Origin: a virus
Strand: one strand, 5' to 3'
IMG/VR virus record: IMGVR_UViG_3300005663_000142
Location: 1-32,443 of that record
DNA: 32,443 nt
Shown here: positions 30,003 to 32,443 of the stretch, piece after piece
Layout: the number at the start of each line of letters is the position of its first letter
Position numbering within the stretch: the stretch's first letter is position 1
Notes under the pieces: model-generated
Database searches by the model: none
Told to the model about the DNA's origin: nothing
Seen by the model: only the letters and a program-made list of their open reading frames with translations
Position numbers and translations under genes: made by a program

Positions 30003-30362
30003 CTAAGCCGGTTTTTTCGGCTTTTGTTTCGGTCTTTTCTCCTTCGGCACGAGCTCTTGGATTTTATGACAGACCGTTCGGGCTTCTGCCGGGACCTGCT
30101 TTGCGGTGATCTTTTCTCTTAGAAGATCCTGCAGCAGATAAATCTCGGCATCTGAGAGGGGGATGTCCTTTGGGGGTCCTTCCTTTTTGTCGTCAAACCA
30201 AAGTCCTCCATCGGCCTGGACTTCGAAATGGACCTTTTTCTTTTCTGCAGGGGAGAGCAACATCTTTTTCTTTATGTCATCACAAGTATCGAGAGTATGA
30301 AGGTCTGACATCTGAGGGAACAAGAATCCCATGGACATCCTTTGTTGAATATTGAACTTCAT
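30003..30362 (-). CDS. hypothetical late protein
   Basis: I choose the ATG at 30362 because GGAGGA lies just upstream; a longer frame reaching 30593 would run inside the neighbouring gene. The 119-residue protein has a helix (LDTCDDIKKKMLLSPAEKKK), a strand region (VHFEVQADGGLWFDD) and a helical acidic part (LSDAEIYLLQDLLREKI), ending in a Lys/Pro-rich tail (RPKQKPKKPA). No family is recognised. The position between the beta-helix-like gene and adaptor suggests an assembly role. Confidence 0.5.
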   Translation of the reverse strand: MKFNIQQRMSMGFLFPQMSDLHTLDTCDDIKKKMLLSPAEKKKVHFEVQADGGLWFDDKKEGPPKDIPLSDAEIYLLQDLLREKITAKQVPAEARTVCHKIQELVPKEKRPKQKPKKPA

Positions 30363-30432
30363 AGTTCCTCCAGCAATATAAATTACCCGACTGGCATTGC
30401 CAGACTGGGCTCTTGCCATAAATCCAAACGCT

Positions 30433-31515
30433 CTAAGCGTATGTCGGCTTGTTCTCGTAGAGGTAGATGTACTTTGTGGACCCGGCAGCAACATCAACTT
30501 TAATATCTCCGGAAGGATTTGCACTCTTCCCGGATGAATAGGTTCCGATCGTGCAGCCGTTCGTGCCGTCGTTGTTTTCGAATGCGAAAGCATATGTGAT
30601 TGTGCCGTTGAAAGACATTGCGTTTACCCAGGATCCATTGAGCGAGTCGATGAAGATTCCGTTTTCTCTGGTGATATTGTAATTTGTGCTGTTGATCAGG
30701 AGTCCGTATCTGGTTCCTGTTCCCGACTGAGAATTGTCCTGGATCTGAACGCCTACAATGCTCCCGGTTCCTGTGGCGCCGTGATCGATGATGAATCGTG
30801 AGACACATACATCGGTAACAAACGTGCCTGACCGGGTCTTGGCTGTCATCTGCATGCCTTCGACGTACACTCCACCCGCTCCTGCGTCCCTGAGATCTGC
30901 CGTGATATCCAAGGCTCTGGTTCTGGCATAAGCCAAACTTGCGGACCTGTTGGTGACAGTGACCTTGAGGCCAGTATCGGGGTTTCCGTCCGAACTTGTC
31001 ATGATGTATGAAGAGGATCTGCTGACTCCGATATTGATGGCGCCCTGCCGGGATCCGGCAATCAGGCTTGTGGCATTTCCCCAGAGCTCAATGAGCTTGG
31101 TGTTTTCACCCATATCCATTTCGAGCTCGAATGGTCCGACGAGACTCTGTACGGTTGTGTAGACTGCGGTTCCAGCTCCTGTGAAGATGGTGGATCCACT
31201 CTGACCACAACTGTCGATCGTTCCACTGACGGTCAGAGTCTTTCCTGCTGAGATCGCAAAGGATCCTCCAGGCCTGACGATGAGATGAACTGTCGCCGGG
31301 ATGGTTTCGTCTTCGGTGATGGCGACTGCTTTGTCCAAGACTATGACGGTGTCGTTCGAGCCTGCTTTGGTCAATGCGTCTGCGAAACTCTCGTAGGCAA
31401 GAGGCGCATTAATGCCTGTCTGATCATCATAATTGTCATAGTTATTGTGGACCTGCAGATATGAATCTGTGACAAACAACGATTTGTGTGATTGTCCTAC
31501 ATGTCTTATAAACAT
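30433..31515 (-). CDS. beta-helix-like virion protein
   Basis: GGAGGATATTTTC precedes the ATG at 31515. In this 360-residue protein, residues 55-130 read as a stacked beta-helix start (TVIVLDKAVAITEDETIPATVHLIVRPGGSFAISAGKTLTVSG), as in phage pectate-lyase-like proteins. The rest is a series of short strands with Asn, Ser and Thr (ALDITADLRDAGAGGVYVEGM, IVGVQIQDNSQSGTGTRYGLLINS) and a final KYIYLYE strand. No catalytic residues are recognised. A hairpin at 31540-31555 lies just before it, and that may raise its expression relative to upstream genes. Whether it is a capsid-surface protein or a tail spike is not decidable here. Confidence 0.5.
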   Translation of the reverse strand: MFIRHVGQSHKSLFVTDSYLQVHNNYDNYDDQTGINAPLAYESFADALTKAGSNDTVIVLDKAVAITEDETIPATVHLIVRPGGSFAISAGKTLTVSGTIDSCGQSGSTIFTGAGTAVYTTVQSLVGPFELEMDMGENTKLIELWGNATSLIAGSRQGAINIGVSRSSSYIMTSSDGNPDTGLKVTVTNRSASLAYARTRALDITADLRDAGAGGVYVEGMQMTAKTRSGTFVTDVCVSRFIIDHGATGTGSIVGVQIQDNSQSGTGTRYGLLINSTNYNITRENGIFIDSLNGSWVNAMSFNGTITYAFAFENNDGTNGCTIGTYSSGKSANPSGDIKVDVAAGSTKYIYLYENKPTYA

Positions 31516-31539
31516 GAAAATATCCTCCTTGCAAAATCA

Positions 31540-31555
31540 GGGCGGGGCGCCACCC
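31540..31555 (-). terminator. strong hairpin with T-rich flank between two late genes
   Basis: On the minus strand GGGTGG pairs with CCGCCC (one G-T wobble) around a CGCC loop, followed by TGATTTT. The structure sits in the 45-base gap between the genes ending at 31561 and starting at 31515. It looks like a leaky terminator or a stability hairpin at the 3' end of the upstream message. The downstream gene has its own strong ribosome binding site. Confidence 0.5.
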
Positions 31556-31560
31556 CTTTC

Positions 31561-31944
31561 TTACATGATTTTGAAAATTCCGTAGACTGTAAAAGTCGCC
31601 GAAGTGAAAGTTGTCAGCGTCCAAGCCAGGGAGATATTCTCACCCAGGTTTGCTGCGACATCCTGCTTACTCTGACCGGTGCCGGTAAGCGTGGCAAAGG
31701 TGGCGAGAGTTTCGTAGAATGCTCCGGCCGGATGCTTAGTTTCCACAAGGACGACGAAAGTTCCGGGGGTTCCCACCAGCGCTGAGCACCGAAGGAAGAA
31801 TGTGCACTCCTTAAACTGCTTCACGTTTATGATGGGATACGACGTGTTGGCCCGATTGTTTCCACTGGCAGTAATTGTGCCACTGAAAATAAGGATCTTC
31901 TTTCCCCCATATCTCCTTAGTTCTTGAGCATTGTATAGGCTCAT
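31561..31944 (-). CDS. small beta-rich virion protein
   Basis: The 127-residue protein overlaps the preceding stop by 4 bases and has GGAGGT upstream. It alternates strands: KKILIFSGTITASG, ECTFFLRCSALVG, GTFVVLVETKHP, FATLTGTGQSKQDVAANLG and FTVYGIFKIM. The layout is of a small beta-sandwich, as in phage capsid decoration or head-tail proteins; no family is recognised. Its location near the head end of the late operon supports a virion role. Confidence 0.5.
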   Translation of the reverse strand: MSLYNAQELRRYGGKKILIFSGTITASGNNRANTSYPIINVKQFKECTFFLRCSALVGTPGTFVVLVETKHPAGAFYETLATFATLTGTGQSKQDVAANLGENISLAWTLTTFTSATFTVYGIFKIM

Positions 31945-32384
31945 TTTGATTTACCTCCGTTTAGTACAAAAGTCTTTGTCCGAAGAAATTTGTTGACCTT
32001 TTTCATAAAATCCCTAAACATGGCTCTTCTTACGACCTCTGCTTTTATTGCTTTCTGAAATTCCTCTTCATCCATATCAGCGAGGAAGGTCTTCAGTTTG
32101 TAGTGCTTGTCTCTGTCCCACCTGATCATAGAAAGTTTCTCCAGGACCGATTGGTCACATGGAGCATACTTCTTAAACTCATCTTCGACGATCATCTCAA
32201 CGACATATCCAGATTTAAACATCTGATCGGGAGCTTCGCTTACGATCAAAAACTTCTTCACCTCTCGGTGCCACAGGACCTTTAACCTGATGTCGATCAT
32301 GGCCAGCCCCTCGATAAAATACTTAGGGACCACAGGCTTTTCGGCCGTGGCTTCTCCGGACTTAAACTCCTGTTTAGGGTTCAT
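31941..32384 (-). CDS. hypothetical late protein
   Basis: The 147-residue protein starts at the ATG at 32384, inside the end of the previous gene. A Lys/Glu-rich leader is followed by strand-helix alternation (LKVLWHREVKKFLIVSE, YVVEMIVEDEFKKYAPCD) and a helical region (MIRWDRDKHYKLKTFLADMDEEEFQKAI). It ends basic (KTFVLNGGKSK). I recall similar 'EMIVEDE...YAP.D...L.KL..MRW' proteins from phages but can name no function. Confidence 0.5.
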   Translation of the reverse strand: MNPKQEFKSGEATAEKPVVPKYFIEGLAMIDIRLKVLWHREVKKFLIVSEAPDQMFKSGYVVEMIVEDEFKKYAPCDQSVLEKLSMIRWDRDKHYKLKTFLADMDEEEFQKAIKAEVVRRAMFRDFMKKVNKFLRTKTFVLNGGKSK

Positions 32385-32443
32385 TCAGATCCCTGAGATC
32401 TCCAAAGGCCTTCCTGAGATCCGAGGCCAGGTTCGAGAAAATA
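32374..32443 (-). CDS. C-terminal end of a late gene cut by window edge
   Basis: Reading leftward from the edge, one frame encodes IFSNLASDLRKAFGDLRDLN then EP and TAA at 32374-32376. The repeated D-L-R spacing looks like an amphipathic helix and is more protein-like than the alternative frame, which ends in TGA at the next ATG. The stop overlaps the start of the next gene by 11 bases. The gene's identity is unknown. A head or scaffolding gene would fit the expected order. Confidence 0.45.
   Translation of the reverse strand, partial: IFSNLASDLRKAFGDLRDLNEP

Noticed and set aside
1-32443. tRNA genes, integrase, attachment sites and insertion sequences
   Set aside because: I looked for cloverleaf-like arms, transposase or recombinase motifs and flanking repeats and saw none. 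A dedicated tRNA scan was not possible.

Overview
The window is part of a tailed double-stranded DNA phage genome, probably a short-tailed (podovirus-like) phage of a bacterium. Bacterial signs are strong GGAGG-type ribosome binding sites, sigma-70-like promoters, intrinsic terminators, a bacterial-type SSB, a RecT-like annealing protein and an M15 peptidoglycan peptidase. No integrase, portal, capsid or terminase is recognisable in the window, so lifestyle and host phylum cannot be fixed. The head genes probably lie beyond the right edge.

Layout. (1) 1-5243, rightward: a dense run of small early-type genes, most with overlapping stop/start codons. It includes a partial PD-(D/E)XK nuclease-like gene, a ribbon-helix-helix protein, zinc-ribbon microproteins and one large outlier, a 453-residue clan GH-A-like glycoside hydrolase. 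(2) 5244-6108: about 860 bases without a confident gene, holding hairpins, an alternating CG tract, a 9-bp G-rich tandem repeat with G-quadruplex potential, and a promoter at its right end. (3) 6026-8241: a self-contained unit with its own promoter and terminator, encoding a RadC/JAB-like protein, DUF2958-like, DUF7417-like and DUF6166-like proteins, with a candidate structured RNA between two of the genes. (4) 8272-11441: a promoter with a probably leaderless Cro/CI-type regulator, then a RecT-like annealing protein, a RecB/Cas4-like exonuclease and SSB, which together form a recombination module. (5) 11546-13434: replication initiator, helicase-loader-like protein and a HAD phosphatase. (6) 13458-32443, leftward: the late operon. 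In transcription order from the right edge it has small virion proteins, a beta-helix-like protein, a head-to-tail adaptor-like protein, a very large beta-propeller/nozzle-like protein, fibre-like and ConA-lectin-like proteins, four probable ejection (internal virion) proteins including one of 1797 residues, then a lysis set (M15 endolysin, holin-like, coiled-coil membrane protein, small membrane protein) and two microproteins.

The early and late operons run toward each other and meet with a gap of only 23 bases. The adaptor-nozzle-internal-protein order resembles the T7 gp11-gp12-gp14/15/16 logic; this comes from order and sequence pattern, not from a database search.

The observations most worth following up are: the identical C-terminal Asp-Pro-Tyr on SSB, replication initiator and loader-like protein; a roughly 100-residue domain shared by the adaptor and nozzle proteins; a cysteine-rich modular virion protein; the structured RNA at 7500-7608; the non-B-DNA element near 5.7 kb; and a large excess of GGATCC sites with a 4.3-kb gap covering the RadC unit.
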